64,000 nt of DNA from Agarilytica sp045430345 (GTDB lineage Bacteria; Pseudomonadota; Gammaproteobacteria; Pseudomonadales; Cellvibrionaceae), in NCBI GenBank assembly GCA_045430345.1, contig JAILXT010000003.1, positions 124,001 to 188,000 of the forward strand, given 5' to 3'. A model generated the notes under the pieces. The model saw only the letters and a program-made list of their open reading frames with translations, was not told the origin of the DNA and ran no database searches. Below, in pieces: positions 51,513-61,637 of the stretch; position 1 is the stretch's first letter; each line of letters starts with the position of its first letter. The position numbers and the translations under genes are program-made.

Positions 51513-53846
51513 TTAGCCTAAGCCAACAGACGTAAGCGCTTCGTTTAATTTCTCAATCGTGACGGGTTTGCTAAGAAAGTGATTCATCCCGCAGTCAAAG
51601 ACTCTTTGGCGGTGGGCCGCTTCGACATGAGCGGTGAGTGCAATAATGGGCGTGGACGTGAGCGCGCGGTTTTCTTCTTCTTGCCGGATTTTCTTGGTAG
51701 CGTCAAAGCCATCCATTTCCGGCATTTCACAATCCATCAGAATAAGATCGTAATCCTTATCGTTTTCGAAAAAGCTATCCACCGCTTCAACGCCATTCTC
51801 GGCAAAGTCGGGTTTGATCTCGAATTTACTTAGCAGTCCTTCGATGACCATGCGGTTTACGGGATTGTCTTCAGCAACTAAAACTTTCAATTCGGAATGA
51901 TTCGGTTTGTCAGATGATAATGGCATGAGCGGGTTAAGCTGCGTGCCGTATCCCTGGGATATTAATATGTTTTTCAGACTTTGAACAGCAATCGGGCGCG
52001 GTATGATCGAGGTAATGGCAAATAGTTGGGATTGTGAAAACGATGACGCCTGCTGATTGGTTAATATCAATATTGGTGTTGTTTGGTAGGGTTTTAATCT
52101 GCGAATTTGGTTCGCAATAGCGAAGCCATCGTGTACCGCCGGGTGATGATCGATCAGGATGAAATTGTATATTTCCTTTTCCATTTTTATGCGTTCGATG
52201 ACGGATTTTTCGCTGGCATCGATGGCGTTTAATTGCAAATTCCAGTTCGGGGTGTGCTGCTTCATCCCTTTGAGCATGATGTCGCTGAGATTAATGGTGA
52301 GTAAGCGTTTGCTCGAAAGGGAAAGGCTACAACTTGGTGGGTCTGAAAATATCGCCTCTTCATCTACGGTAAAGCATGATGTAAACCAGAAGGTGGAGCC
52401 GTCGCCTTCTTCGCTTTCGATGCCGATTTCGCCGCCCATTAATTCTGCCAATTGTTTGCAAATGGCGAGGCCTAAGCCGCTGCCGCCGAATTTCCGTGTT
52501 GTTGATGTGTCTGCTTGTCGAAAGGCTTCAAAGAGCTGCGCTTGATCGGCCTCAGAAATACCAATGCCGCTGTCGGAAATAGAAAATAGCAGTTTTACAT
52601 TTCGGTTGTTCTGATCTGTTTCAACGTTAACTTTTAGTATGACATGCCCTTCAGAGGTGAATTTAAACGCGTTGCCGACGAGGTTGACAATGATTTGTCT
52701 TAACCGCGTTGGGTCGCCTATTAGCATGGTGGGTGTATCGGGTGCAACGTTGCTGATGAGTTCTATATCGCGCTTGCCGGCAACAGCGCTAAATAATTTA
52801 AAGCTGTTCTCGATAAGCTCTTCTAAGTCGAAATTGATTTTTTCAAGCAGCATTCTTCCCGACTCAATTTTCGAGTAATCGAGAATGTCATTAATGATTT
52901 CTAGTAGTGACTCACCCGAACGATAAAGCACGTCGAGATAATGTTTTTGGTTGCTGTTGAGCGGGGTATCTCTCAGCATTTCCACCATGCCAACAACACC
53001 GTTGAGTGGTGTGCGAATTTCATGGCTCATGGTGGCAATAAATTCACTCTTTGCGCGGTTGGCCGCTTTCGCTTCTTCAATAAGGCGGCGCGTTTCCAGC
53101 TTCTGTTCTTTTTCTTCAAGTAGGGCGAGTTCAATAGCCCGTTTTTGTTCGATATCACGAATCAATGTGAGGCGCATGGTTTCGATTGAATTGACAACAC
53201 GATCGAACTCGTCGGGTGTCGCATTTTCTGGGCGTTTTCGATTAAGCAATAGCGGCTCGTTCAGGTTGGCGCTTTTTCGACTGGCGAGATAATTTGCAAT
53301 CGTTGAAATATGGTTGATGACATAATTGCGAAGGGAGCACAAAATGAGTGCGCCAAGCAGTGCGACAGTAAGTGTTTCTAACAAAAGGTGCGTGCCGATT
53401 TTTTGGAAGGTGCCTTTTGAAAAGAACGCTTCGCTAATACTGACTTCCATTTCCGCAATGCCCGATGCGTGGGGGTAACGGTAGGTTTCGATAAAGTCAT
53501 TCGACCAATAAAATGTTTTATAGTTTTCACTTTTAAATTCGTGTTTTTCAATGGCTGAACCAGTGTTGAGCGATAGCTTAATGTGGCGAAGATTTTCTGT
53601 TTTGATGAGTCGCTCTAGGAGTTCATCTAGCTCTGCAGTGTCGGGTTGGTCCAGTGCCTGAATAAGGGGCGTTGTAATAATGCGGGAAAATGAGTCAATG
53701 CGTTGCTTTAGATCCGCTTGGTTTTCCAGGTTGATGAGCGTCAGCCGGATAGCAAGGCTGAGTATCACGGCAAAAAAACCAATGGCAATCACAATGTAGG
53801 TGATTTTTTCGGCAAGCGTATTGTTATTAAAGTGCGTTTTTTCCAT
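51513..53846 (-). CDS. Hybrid sensor histidine kinase
   Basis: 777-aa membrane kinase. N-terminal membrane segment (about residues 12-32), periplasmic region to about 155, second segment (about 155-175), HAMP-like linker and coiled coil with AIELALLEEKEQKLETRRL, HisKA with IATMSHEIRTPLNGVVGM, HATPase_c (NLVGNAFKFT, GGSGLGLAI), a degenerate receiver-like domain (about 510-640) without the phospho-Asp site, and a canonical receiver (DLILMDCEMPEMDGFD) with VLVAEDNPVN. No Hpt domain or partner regulator is adjacent, so its output is elsewhere. Sensed signal unknown. Confidence 0.92.
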   Translation of the reverse strand: MEKTHFNNNTLAEKITYIVIAIGFFAVILSLAIRLTLINLENQADLKQRIDSFSRIITTPLIQALDQPDTAELDELLERLIKTENLRHIKLSLNTGSAIEKHEFKSENYKTFYWSNDFIETYRYPHASGIAEMEVSISEAFFSKGTFQKIGTHLLLETLTVALLGALILCSLRNYVINHISTIANYLASRKSANLNEPLLLNRKRPENATPDEFDRVVNSIETMRLTLIRDIEQKRAIELALLEEKEQKLETRRLIEEAKAANRAKSEFIATMSHEIRTPLNGVVGMVEMLRDTPLNSNQKHYLDVLYRSGESLLEIINDILDYSKIESGRMLLEKINFDLEELIENSFKLFSAVAGKRDIELISNVAPDTPTMLIGDPTRLRQIIVNLVGNAFKFTSEGHVILKVNVETDQNNRNVKLLFSISDSGIGISEADQAQLFEAFRQADTSTTRKFGGSGLGLAICKQLAELMGGEIGIESEEGDGSTFWFTSCFTVDEEAIFSDPPSCSLSLSSKRLLTINLSDIMLKGMKQHTPNWNLQLNAIDASEKSVIERIKMEKEIYNFILIDHHPAVHDGFAIANQIRRLKPYQTTPILILTNQQASSFSQSQLFAITSIIPRPIAVQSLKNILISQGYGTQLNPLMPLSSDKPNHSELKVLVAEDNPVNRMVIEGLLSKFEIKPDFAENGVEAVDSFFENDKDYDLILMDCEMPEMDGFDATKKIRQEEENRALTSTPIIALTAHVEAAHRQRVFDCGMNHFLSKPVTIEKLNEALTSVGLG

Positions 53847-53967
53847 CAGTATTTCGAGTGTTTAGTGGGGTTTACGTACACAAAGTGTAGCAGTTAAAGG
53901 CGCGGCTAACTGCTTGGTTGTTGGCACTTTGGCGTGTACCTGGGAGGGTGGATAAGCGCGGAAAGTT

Positions 53968-55113
53968 TTAGGTAAAACTTTCAAGCAGCGTGTTGAGAAA
54001 TAGCCTGCCGGTCGGGCTGGGAATGATCGCGCTATTGCTGGGTTCCAGAAGGCCTTTTTGCTGAAGTGTGTTGAGCTGAGTGGCGATTTTGGTCCTATGT
54101 AGCCCTGTTCGAGCTTCAAACAGTGAAAGTGTCACGCCCTCATTGAGCCGCAAGGCGTTCATCATAAACTCCAGGGCGAGATTATCGTCCTCGATAGGCG
54201 CTTGGTGGGCGGTAAAGTCCCTACTTGGGTCTAGGTAAGCGTTGGGTTGTCGTGTTTTACGATAGCGGAATGTGGGCTCGTCATTTTCTGGTGTGATTTT
54301 ACCGTGGGCCCCGGCGCCAATGGCTAAATAGTCGCCGAACTGCCAGTAATTGCGGTTGTGTGTGGCTTGCTGGTTCGGACGAGCAAAGGCGGAGACTTCG
54401 TACTGCTGGTAGCCGGCGTTTGTAAGTACTTCCATGCCCATCTCCATAATATCGATCAGGGTATCTTCTTGGGGTAAGGTCGGCGGCTTGGAGAAGAACT
54501 CGGTATTTTGTTCGATGGTAAGTTGATACCAAGAGATATGTTGGGGGGCGAGTGTAAAGGCGTGTTCGAGGTCGCTACGGGCGTGTTCTAGTGTTTGGCC
54601 CGGTAAGCCATGCATTAGGTCAATATTGATATTGTCGAAGCCACCGGCTTGTGCGCGTTCAACGGCGTTAGAGGCTTCTTTGCTAGAGTGAATTCGGCCT
54701 AAGGCGTTGAGGTGTTGTGGGTTAAAACTTTGAACGCCGAGAGACAGCCGGTTGACCCCGGTGTCTCGGAGCTCGGAAAAATCGTGGTGCTCGACAGTGC
54801 CAGGGTTGGCTTCGAGTGTGATTTCAATATCCGCTTGGAAGCCAATCAAGGCTTCCGCTGAGTCGATAATTCGTTTGATCGCACTTGCCGGGAATAGGCT
54901 TGGTGTACCGCCGCCAAAAAATATACTGTCTAATTTTCTGCCGTATGCGAAATCCCGATCATTTTTTAAATCTTGGATAAGTGCTGTTACGTAATCATCG
55001 ATTGGAAGTTCGGTGTCGCTTTGGTGCGAATTAAAATCGCAATACGGGCATTTGCGAACGCACCACGGAATATGAATGTATAGCGATAAAGGGGGGCGTG
55101 TGGGTAGCGACAT
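53968..55113 (-). CDS. hemW: Radical SAM heme chaperone/HemN-like protein
   Basis: 381-aa radical SAM protein. Its 4Fe-4S motif is CVRKCPYCDF (Cys-x3-Cys-x2-Cys); GGGTPSLF and EANPGTVE bind SAM, and C-terminal HemN-like helix-turn-helix region (ALRLNEGVTLSLFEARTG) is present. HemW is now seen as a heme chaperone, not a true coproporphyrinogen oxidase. It follows rdgB by 41 bases on the same strand, the order kept in pseudomonads. Confidence 0.96.
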   Translation of the reverse strand: MSLPTRPPLSLYIHIPWCVRKCPYCDFNSHQSDTELPIDDYVTALIQDLKNDRDFAYGRKLDSIFFGGGTPSLFPASAIKRIIDSAEALIGFQADIEITLEANPGTVEHHDFSELRDTGVNRLSLGVQSFNPQHLNALGRIHSSKEASNAVERAQAGGFDNINIDLMHGLPGQTLEHARSDLEHAFTLAPQHISWYQLTIEQNTEFFSKPPTLPQEDTLIDIMEMGMEVLTNAGYQQYEVSAFARPNQQATHNRNYWQFGDYLAIGAGAHGKITPENDEPTFRYRKTRQPNAYLDPSRDFTAHQAPIEDDNLALEFMMNALRLNEGVTLSLFEARTGLHRTKIATQLNTLQQKGLLEPSNSAIIPSPTGRLFLNTLLESFT

Positions 55114-55154
55114 CTACGTGGGCTTCGCGCTTTTAAACGAATAACGGTGCTTCA

Positions 55155-55754
55155 CTACGAGGCTAGGTTCGGTATTTGGGCGATCAGTTTTTTCATGGCA
55201 ATCGCACGATGGCTCATCCCATTTTTGGTTTCTTTGCTTAGCTGGGCGCTACTGCAGTTGTGCGTCGGTACCCAAAATAAAGGATCATAACCAAAACCAT
55301 TTTCGCCAAGTGGGGCTTCTAATATTGTGCCTTCCCAGCTGCCTTGGGCGATGATGGGGGTGGGATCTAGTGCGTGCGCCATATACACCAATACACATTG
55401 GTAGCGCGCTGTACGTTGTTCTGTGGGTAGGTCTTCTAGATCGGCAAGGAGTTTTTCATTGTTTGCTGCGTCATCAGCGTTTTCACCACTAAACCGCGCT
55501 GAATAAATACCTGGTGCGCCATTTAATGCGTCCACTTCAATGCCTGAATCGTCTGATATCGCCGCGTGGCCAGTCGCTTTGCATGCATGTCTTGCTTTTA
55601 GAATCGCATTTTCAACGAAGGTAAGGCCTGTTTCTTCTGCATTGTCGACGTTAAATTCAGATTGAGGACGAATGTCGTAGCCGAGGTTGCCCAATAAACT
55701 TTGAAATTCACGCAGCTTACCCGGGTTTCCGCTGGCTAAAACGATGGTTTGCAT
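55155..55754 (-). CDS. rdgB: dITP/XTP pyrophosphatase (non-canonical purine NTP house-cleaning)
   Basis: 199-aa Ham1-like enzyme that hydrolyses dITP, ITP and XTP to stop their use in DNA and RNA. Motifs: SGNPGKLREF, EETGLTFVENAILKARHA, SDDSGIEVDALNGAPGIYSARF, and FGYDPLFWVP near the C-terminus, all conserved. The frame extends 12 residues further to 55790, with no ribosome binding site; the ATG at 55754 starts at the conserved MQTIVLASGN. It is the third gene of metX-metW-DUF4426-rdgB-hemW. Confidence 0.95.
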   Translation of the reverse strand: MQTIVLASGNPGKLREFQSLLGNLGYDIRPQSEFNVDNAEETGLTFVENAILKARHACKATGHAAISDDSGIEVDALNGAPGIYSARFSGENADDAANNEKLLADLEDLPTEQRTARYQCVLVYMAHALDPTPIIAQGSWEGTILEAPLGENGFGYDPLFWVPTHNCSSAQLSKETKNGMSHRAIAMKKLIAQIPNLAS

Positions 55755-55793
55755 AGTGGTCTCGATATTTGTTTCGTCGGTGGGCATCATTAT

Positions 55794-56249
55794 TTATTCG
55801 TCGGCGTAGACTTTCTGAGAAAATTTCACAGTTAAATCTCGTTGGCTGCCTTCTGGTCGAATAGTGAGTTCAAAATGCAAGAGTTCCTCATTGGCAACAC
55901 GCACGGGGGATAGATAATAGACCGCATTTTTTTCTTCTATCTGTTTTATGTCCAAGCGCTTTTGTTGTTGCATGAGATTTTTTACTGTGCCCGAAATTGT
56001 TGCGGGAATACTGCCAACTTGCCCCCTTTTATATACGGATATGTTGAGGAGAGATTCATACTTACTGCGTTTAAGCTGATAAATTTTGGCAACTTCAGGT
56101 AACACGAAGGTACTGTTGAATACGACGTGTCTAACGGTGTATTCGGCAAAGTCTGTTGTGGTGTCGTAAGGCTTTCCTTCTTGAGAGAAAGCACAGGTGC
56201 TAAAACAAGCAAAAATAAGAATGGATATTCCAATAAATAGCTGACGCAT
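55794..56249 (-). CDS. DUF4426 family exported protein
   Basis: 151-aa protein with a signal peptide (FIGISILIFACFSTCAFS) and a beta-rich mature domain (YTVRHVVFNSTFVLPEVAKIYQL). The DUF4426 family keeps this place between metW and rdgB in pseudomonads, but its role is unknown. Its ATG overlaps the metW stop by one base (56249), so translation is coupled. Confidence 0.88.
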   Translation of the reverse strand: MRQLFIGISILIFACFSTCAFSQEGKPYDTTTDFAEYTVRHVVFNSTFVLPEVAKIYQLKRSKYESLLNISVYKRGQVGSIPATISGTVKNLMQQQKRLDIKQIEEKNAVYYLSPVRVANEELLHFELTIRPEGSQRDLTVKFSQKVYADE

Positions 56250-56854
56250 TATAGCGATACTCGATAGATGGCTGTTTCGCCGAATAAGTTAGGGTGTTTA
56301 TGTTGGAAAAAAGTGCCGACAGAGCGTGATGCCGCGACTTCTCGGTTGAGTACTCGAATGCCGAGCGCTTTGCACAATACTTCGAAATCAAGAAAGGTAC
56401 AGAAATGAATGTTGGGCGTGTTATACCATTCGTAGGGCAAAATATCGGATACGGGCATGCGACCATTTATAAATAAATGTAAACGAGCACGCCAGTGGCC
56501 AAAATTAGGAAAGGTAACAATGCATTCTTTGCCCACTCTCAGCATTTCTTTTAAAGCTTTATCTGGGTATTGCATGGTTTGAATGGCCTGGGACATGATA
56601 ACTGTATCGAAACTTTGATCGTCAAAGTTTGCCAAGCCGGCATCGATATCTTGCTCGATAACATTCACGTCATTTTCTACACAGCGGATAATATTCTCAG
56701 CGTTAATATCAACACCGTAACCGTGTACGCTTTTTGTATCGGAAAGGTGTTTCAGCAGTGTGCCGTCACCACAGCCGAGATCGAGAATGCGGGTTTTAGG
56801 GGTAACCCAACGGTCAATGATTTTGTGATCAATGCGCAAGTCAGACTGGTTCAT
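56249..56854 (-). CDS. metW: Methionine biosynthesis protein MetW
   Basis: 201-aa SAM-methyltransferase-fold protein (DLGCGDGTLLKHLSD, motif I; VHGYGVDINAENI) that is needed for full MetX activity in some bacteria. C-terminal FLDFEVLCKALGIRVLNREVA belongs to the family. Frame continues to a TTG at 56869, overlapping metX; the ATG at 56854, 4 bases after the metX stop, fits coupling. Its activity as a methyltransferase is doubtful; it acts with MetX. Confidence 0.95.
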   Translation of the reverse strand: MNQSDLRIDHKIIDRWVTPKTRILDLGCGDGTLLKHLSDTKSVHGYGVDINAENIIRCVENDVNVIEQDIDAGLANFDDQSFDTVIMSQAIQTMQYPDKALKEMLRVGKECIVTFPNFGHWRARLHLFINGRMPVSDILPYEWYNTPNIHFCTFLDFEVLCKALGIRVLNREVAASRSVGTFFQHKHPNLFGETAIYRVSL

Positions 56855-56858
56855 GAGG

Positions 56859-58013
56859 CTATAGCTCAACTTTGTTCATGTAACACGAAAAAAGATTTTC
56901 GTAGCGCGGTTGATCGGGAATCAAAAATGCATCGTGGCCATGTGGCGAATCAATCTCGGCATAGCATACGTCTTTGTCGGCTTTAATCAGGGCATTAACA
57001 ATTTCTTTTGATCGTTCAGGGGCAAAGCGCCAGTCAGAGGTGAACGAGATGATCAAAAACTTACTCAGCGCGTTTTTAAATGCAGCGACGGGGTCGTGGT
57101 TGTATTCACGCGCAAGATCAAAATAATCGAGTGCTTGGGTCATCAATATATACGTGTTGGCATCGAAGCTGGTGGAGAAACTTTCGCCTTGGTAGCGCAA
57201 ATAACTTTGAATCTGAAATTCTACTGGATCTTCTATGCCTTGCTGGAAGCTGCCGGAACGTAATTCTCGACCAAACTTTTTGCCCATCGCATCGTCTGAC
57301 AAGTACGTGATGTGTCCTATCATCCGCGCGACGGATAAACCATCTTTAGGGAGTGTGCCTTTTTCGAGGTAATGCCCGTCATAAAATCGCGGGTCGGATT
57401 TTATTGCTTGGCGCGCCGTTTCGTTAAAGGCAATATTCTGCGCAGTTAACTTCATCGCTGAGGCAATCACAACACAATGGCGAACGCGCTCAGGGTATTC
57501 AAGCGCCCAGCGCATGGCTTGCATGCCGCCTAAGCTAGCACCGATGATGACGGCCCATTGAGCGATACCGAGTCTGTCGGCAAGTTGTGCTTGGCTGTGG
57601 ACCCAATCCCTTGCGCGCAAAGGCGGAAAATCAGCGCCGTAAGGTTTTCCCGTTTCCGGGTTTATTGATGTTGGGCCAGTCGAGCCATGACAGCCACCAA
57701 TGTTGTTGAGTGACACAACAAAAAATCTATTCGTGTCGATGGGTTTGTTTGGGCCGATATAGGCATCCCACCAGCCGGGCCGTTTATCGTCTTCGTTGTG
57801 GCGACCAGCCGCGTGGTGATGGCCTGACAACGCATGACAGATAAGCACTGCGTTAGATTTTTCGGTGTTTAGTTCGCCGTAGGTTTCTACAACGAGCTCA
57901 TAGCTCGGTAATGTTCGCCCACACGCAAGGGTGAGCCCTTCTTCAAATAGAAAGGTCTCGGGTTTTACGATGCCTATAGCGTTAAGTGCGTTAAGTGCGT
58001 TGATGTCGGACAT
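56859..58013 (-). CDS. metX: Homoserine O-acyltransferase
   Basis: 384-aa alpha/beta hydrolase that acylates homoserine with acetyl- or succinyl-CoA, the first step of methionine synthesis. Nucleophile Ser in GASLGGMQAM, Asp in FTSDWRFAPE, His in SPHGHDAFLI. Which acyl donor is used depends on a few residues in the family and cannot be judged reliably here. The N-terminus has a short duplication (NALNAL). Forms a unit with metW by overlap/near-contact of reading frames. Confidence 0.96.
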   Translation of the reverse strand: MSDINALNALNAIGIVKPETFLFEEGLTLACGRTLPSYELVVETYGELNTEKSNAVLICHALSGHHHAAGRHNEDDKRPGWWDAYIGPNKPIDTNRFFVVSLNNIGGCHGSTGPTSINPETGKPYGADFPPLRARDWVHSQAQLADRLGIAQWAVIIGASLGGMQAMRWALEYPERVRHCVVIASAMKLTAQNIAFNETARQAIKSDPRFYDGHYLEKGTLPKDGLSVARMIGHITYLSDDAMGKKFGRELRSGSFQQGIEDPVEFQIQSYLRYQGESFSTSFDANTYILMTQALDYFDLAREYNHDPVAAFKNALSKFLIISFTSDWRFAPERSKEIVNALIKADKDVCYAEIDSPHGHDAFLIPDQPRYENLFSCYMNKVEL

Positions 58014-58021
58014 TATCGTGT

Positions 58022-58618
58022 TTAGTATCCGATCAGTAGAAATAATTGATCGCGGTGCGTCAGCAAAGAAAAGGTGACGGCATCCAATATTTTTTGGATG
58101 ATGACGTTACCCATACCAATAAACAAAACCGAAAAATCTAAACCGCCCATCGGAGGAATAATGCGATGAATGGGGCGCATAAGGGGTTCTAGCAACTGCC
58201 GAGCAAGTAAAATAATTGGGTTGTTAGAATAAGGTGCAACGAAACTCGAAATCACCATGACGATGATAACGATAAATATAAGGTAGGTTGCCATCTTTAA
58301 TGTGCCAAGCGTACCCAGCAATAACGTGGTGAGCGGGTTAAAGAAGGTTTGGGTGATAATAAAATAATTCAGTTCGCCCAACAGGAATTGCAGGGCGATG
58401 GCAAGCACGATTGCCGCTACATCAATCCCAAATACGCCGGGTATGATGCGTCTCATTGGGATGAGAGCGGGGTTAGTGATTTTTACAATGGCCTGAGAAA
58501 AGGGATTATAAAAATCAGCACGCGCAACTTGGAGAAAAAATCGCAGAATAATAGCGCCAATATACAGCAGCCCGATCGTTTGGGTGATGTATGTCAGTAT
58601 GTCCGAAAATAAATTCAT
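58022..58618 (-). CDS. yggT: YggT family membrane protein
   Basis: 198-aa protein with about five hydrophobic segments and two YggT repeats: FLQVARADFYNPFSQAIVKITNPALIPMRRIIPG and NNPIILLARQLLEPLMRPIHRIIPPMGGLDFS. YggT proteins are linked to osmotic-shock tolerance and K+ homeostasis and are conserved next to proC. Sits 8 bases upstream of metX and 22 bases downstream of proC. Confidence 0.94.
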   Translation of the reverse strand: MNLFSDILTYITQTIGLLYIGAIILRFFLQVARADFYNPFSQAIVKITNPALIPMRRIIPGVFGIDVAAIVLAIALQFLLGELNYFIITQTFFNPLTTLLLGTLGTLKMATYLIFIVIIVMVISSFVAPYSNNPIILLARQLLEPLMRPIHRIIPPMGGLDFSVLFIGMGNVIIQKILDAVTFSLLTHRDQLFLLIGY

Positions 58619-58640
58619 TAAATCAAATCCGATAAGATGT

Positions 58641-59459
58641 TTACGAAGCCAGTTCTTGAGCGCGTTTTACACAGGCCTGCATGGCATCCGCGACGGTGTC
58701 GCGTAGGTGCTGTTTTTCGAAGACTTCAATCGCGCGCTCAGTTGTTCCCTTTGGTGAGGTCACTTTTCTGCGCAGCTCGACGATATCATCTTCACTTTCT
58801 TGCGCTAATTTAGCAGCGCCAAGCGCGGTTTGTATGGCCAGGTCACGCGCGGTTTGTTGATCCATGCCTTGCTTGGTTGCGGCATCGATCATGGATTCGA
58901 TAAAAAGAAAAAAATATGCCGGGCTGCTGCCGGAAACGGCGGTGACGGTGTCGATAAGGGCTTCTGTATCGACCCAGCGTGTAATGCCAACGGCGCTAAT
59001 TATTTTTTCGGTTAACTGTTTCTGCAGGTCAGAGACATTCGCGTTGGCATATAAGCCACTTGCGCCAATGCCGACTTGCGCAGGGGTGTTTGGCATGCAG
59101 CGCACCAGTGCGAGATCCTCGCCGAGCCAATTGCCTAGGTTTGTGCAGGTAATGCCGGCGGCGATCGATATAACGACCACGTTTTTGTTCAGTGCTGAGC
59201 GAATACTCTCACATACTACTTCCATCACTTGAGGTTTTACTGCGAGTAAGACGACATCGGCATCATGGATGATGGCTAGATTGTCTGTGGTTGTCGTAAT
59301 GTCGTATTCCGATTGCAGTCTCTCTAGGCTCTCTTGATTGGGATCCGACGCGGCAATATGTTTGGCTGGGAACCCTGAGTTAAGCAAGCCGCTGATGATA
59401 CTGCTCGCCATGTTGCCGGCGCCAACAAATGCGATATTTGGTTCGTTGCTGATGGACAA
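58641..59459 (-). CDS. proC: Pyrroline-5-carboxylate reductase
   Basis: 272-aa NAD(P)H-dependent reductase, last step of proline synthesis. N-terminal Rossmann motif FVGAGNMASSIISGLL and the C-terminal AVSGSSPAYFFLFIESMIDAA with GTTERAIEVFE. Start is TTG, supported by AGGTGA 5 bases upstream. Part of the conserved yggS-proC-yggT set. Confidence 0.95.
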   Translation of the reverse strand: MSISNEPNIAFVGAGNMASSIISGLLNSGFPAKHIAASDPNQESLERLQSEYDITTTTDNLAIIHDADVVLLAVKPQVMEVVCESIRSALNKNVVVISIAAGITCTNLGNWLGEDLALVRCMPNTPAQVGIGASGLYANANVSDLQKQLTEKIISAVGITRWVDTEALIDTVTAVSGSSPAYFFLFIESMIDAATKQGMDQQTARDLAIQTALGAAKLAQESEDDIVELRRKVTSPKGTTERAIEVFEKQHLRDTVADAMQACVKRAQELAS

Positions 59460-59609
59460 AGAATCACCTGTCTCTTTATGTCGTATATGTTTATGCGATG
59501 TTCGCTACGGTCTGTCGTAGCAGGCATATTTGCGATAGCGCATTATAGACCGTATTTAAGTGCTTGGTCTTGTTAGGCGTATCCTGTTGGGTGCATGCAG
59601 CGTATGAGC

Positions 59610-60326
59610 TCAAGGTCGAGGCCCGAATATATCAGTGCCTATCCTAACGATATTGCTGCCATGTGCAATGGCTTGCTCTAGGTCGCCGGACATCCCCATT
59701 GAGAGTGTGTCCCAGTGAGGTGAAGGGTTGTTTTTTTTGATCTGATCGAACAGTGCGTGAGCGTCTTTAAATGCACTGCCGTCGATATTTGTTTCGGGGT
59801 TAGGGATCACCATAAGCCCGCGAAGGCGCAGGTTAGGTAAAGCGCTTACTGCGTTCGCCAGTGATTCCACTTCATTCGGGGCTGCGCCGGATTTACTTGC
59901 CTGGTGATCGATATTGACTTGGATGCATACGTTGAGTTTTGGGTGTTGCTCGGGGCGTTGCTCAGATAGTCGCTGAGCGATTTTCAATCGGTCTACCGTG
60001 TGAACCCAGTTGAAGTTCTCTGAGATTGCGCGGGTTTTGTTGGATTGGATGGGGCCAATAAAATGCCAGACGATATCTTTGTGTTCAGTGGCTGCAATTT
60101 TAGTGAGTGCTTCCTGCACATAATTTTCGCCGAAGTCACGTTGCCCTAATGTGTAGAGTTGGGAAATGGCTTCTACTGGATGCTTTTTGCTCACGGCGAG
60201 CAAGGTTACGGTTTCGGAAGCTCTGTTAGATTGCGCCGCTTGTCGGTCAATGCGCTGACGGACTTTTGTTAGATTAGACGACAAATCTGGAGTGGGGCTG
60301 TTTGTAGGGTTAGCTGCCAATATCAT
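59610..60326 (-). CDS. yggS: YggS family pyridoxal phosphate homeostasis protein
   Basis: 238-aa PLP-binding protein that keeps free vitamin B6 in balance. Lys of LLAVSKKHPVEAISQLY binds PLP, and FGENYVQEALTK, WHFIGPIQSNKTR and LSMGMSGDLEQAIAHGSNIVRIGTDIFG complete the family pattern. The frame opens at TTG (60335); the ATG at 60326 has GAG 5 bases ahead and is preferred. Divergent from pilT across a 168-base gap. Confidence 0.95.
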   Translation of the reverse strand: MILAANPTNSPTPDLSSNLTKVRQRIDRQAAQSNRASETVTLLAVSKKHPVEAISQLYTLGQRDFGENYVQEALTKIAATEHKDIVWHFIGPIQSNKTRAISENFNWVHTVDRLKIAQRLSEQRPEQHPKLNVCIQVNIDHQASKSGAAPNEVESLANAVSALPNLRLRGLMVIPNPETNIDGSAFKDAHALFDQIKKNNPSPHWDTLSMGMSGDLEQAIAHGSNIVRIGTDIFGPRP

Positions 60327-60503
60327 ACGGCTCAATTGTTATTGTTCATTGAAAATGGAATCATATAACGAGAACATGCTTCCAATCATAAAAATTTAAA
60401 GGCAGCGCAAAGCGAAAGCCAGGATCATCTACACTTTGAGTGCGGGCTTTCTAATAACTGTTCGTTTTGACGTCAAATAACGCCATCGTAAAGGTTTGTA
60501 TCT

Positions 60504-61538
60504 ATGGATATTACTGAACTCTTAGCTTTTTCATCCAAACAAGGCGCGTCGGATTTGCATCTGTCTGCTGGTTTGCCGCCCATGATCCGTGTTGACGGTG
60601 ATGTTCGGAGGATTAACTTGCCGCCAATGGATCACAAACAGGTACATAGCCTTATTTACGACATTATGAATGATCGGCAGCGGAAGGATTTTGAAGAGTT
60701 CTTGGAAACCGATTTCTCGTTCGAGGTGCCTGGCGTGGCACGTTTCAGGGTGAATGCCTTTAATCAGAATCGAGGAGCAGGGGCGGTATTTCGTACCATT
60801 CCATCAAAAGTGCTGACGATGGAAGAATTGGGAATGGGGCAGGTGTTCCGTGATATTGCAGCGGTACCGCGCGGTTTGTGTTTGGTGACCGGCCCAACGG
60901 GTTCGGGTAAATCGACGACGCTGGCAGCGATGGTCGATTACATTAATGAAAATAAATACGAGCACATCTTAACCATCGAAGACCCCATCGAATTTGTGCA
61001 TGAAAGTAAAAAATGCCTGGTTAACCAGCGTGAGGTTCACCGTGATACGCACGGTTTCTCCGAGGCCTTGCGTTCAGCCCTGCGGGAAGATCCCGACATT
61101 ATTCTGGTGGGCGAGCTGCGTGATTTGGAGACGATTCGTTTGGCGTTAACCGCGGCGGAAACGGGGCACTTGGTGTTCGGTACGCTGCATACGACTTCTG
61201 CGGCAAAAACGATTGACCGGGTTGTGGATGTGTTTCCTGCGACTGAAAAGTCCATGGTGCGCTCGATGTTATCGGAGTCATTGCAGGCGGTTATTTCTCA
61301 AACGCTTTTAAAGAAGAATGGTGGTGGCCGTGTTGCCGGGCATGAAATTATGCGCGGGACTTCCGCGATTCGAAACCTGATCCGCGAAGATAAAGTGGCC
61401 CAGATGTATTCTGCGATTCAAACCGGTGGTTCAATTGGTATGCAGACAATGGATCAATGCTTAGCGGATATGGTTGAGCGGCGCATTATTAACCGTGATG
61501 TAGCGAAAGAAAAAGCGAAGATGCCGGAGAACTTCTAG
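60504..61538 (+). CDS. pilT: Type IV pilus retraction ATPase PilT
   Basis: 344-aa hexameric ATPase that drives pilus retraction and twitching motility. PAS-like N-terminal domain, Walker A GPTGSGKSTT, Walker B DPDIILVGELRD, and the GHLVFGTLHT His box. AIRNLIRE near the C-terminus matches the PilT signature. It precedes pilU by 99 bases; the gene order yggS/pilT-pilU is conserved in pseudomonads. Confidence 0.98.
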   Translation: MDITELLAFSSKQGASDLHLSAGLPPMIRVDGDVRRINLPPMDHKQVHSLIYDIMNDRQRKDFEEFLETDFSFEVPGVARFRVNAFNQNRGAGAVFRTIPSKVLTMEELGMGQVFRDIAAVPRGLCLVTGPTGSGKSTTLAAMVDYINENKYEHILTIEDPIEFVHESKKCLVNQREVHRDTHGFSEALRSALREDPDIILVGELRDLETIRLALTAAETGHLVFGTLHTTSAAKTIDRVVDVFPATEKSMVRSMLSESLQAVISQTLLKKNGGGRVAGHEIMRGTSAIRNLIREDKVAQMYSAIQTGGSIGMQTMDQCLADMVERRIINRDVAKEKAKMPENF

Positions 61539-61637
61539 CGCTGATAGCCTATTTGCTGCGTTTGGTTTTGTTCTGGTGTTTTTTTTACTGCTGGAATACA
61601 TTAGGCAGACGTTAATTCCCAATGTGAGGAAACTTCA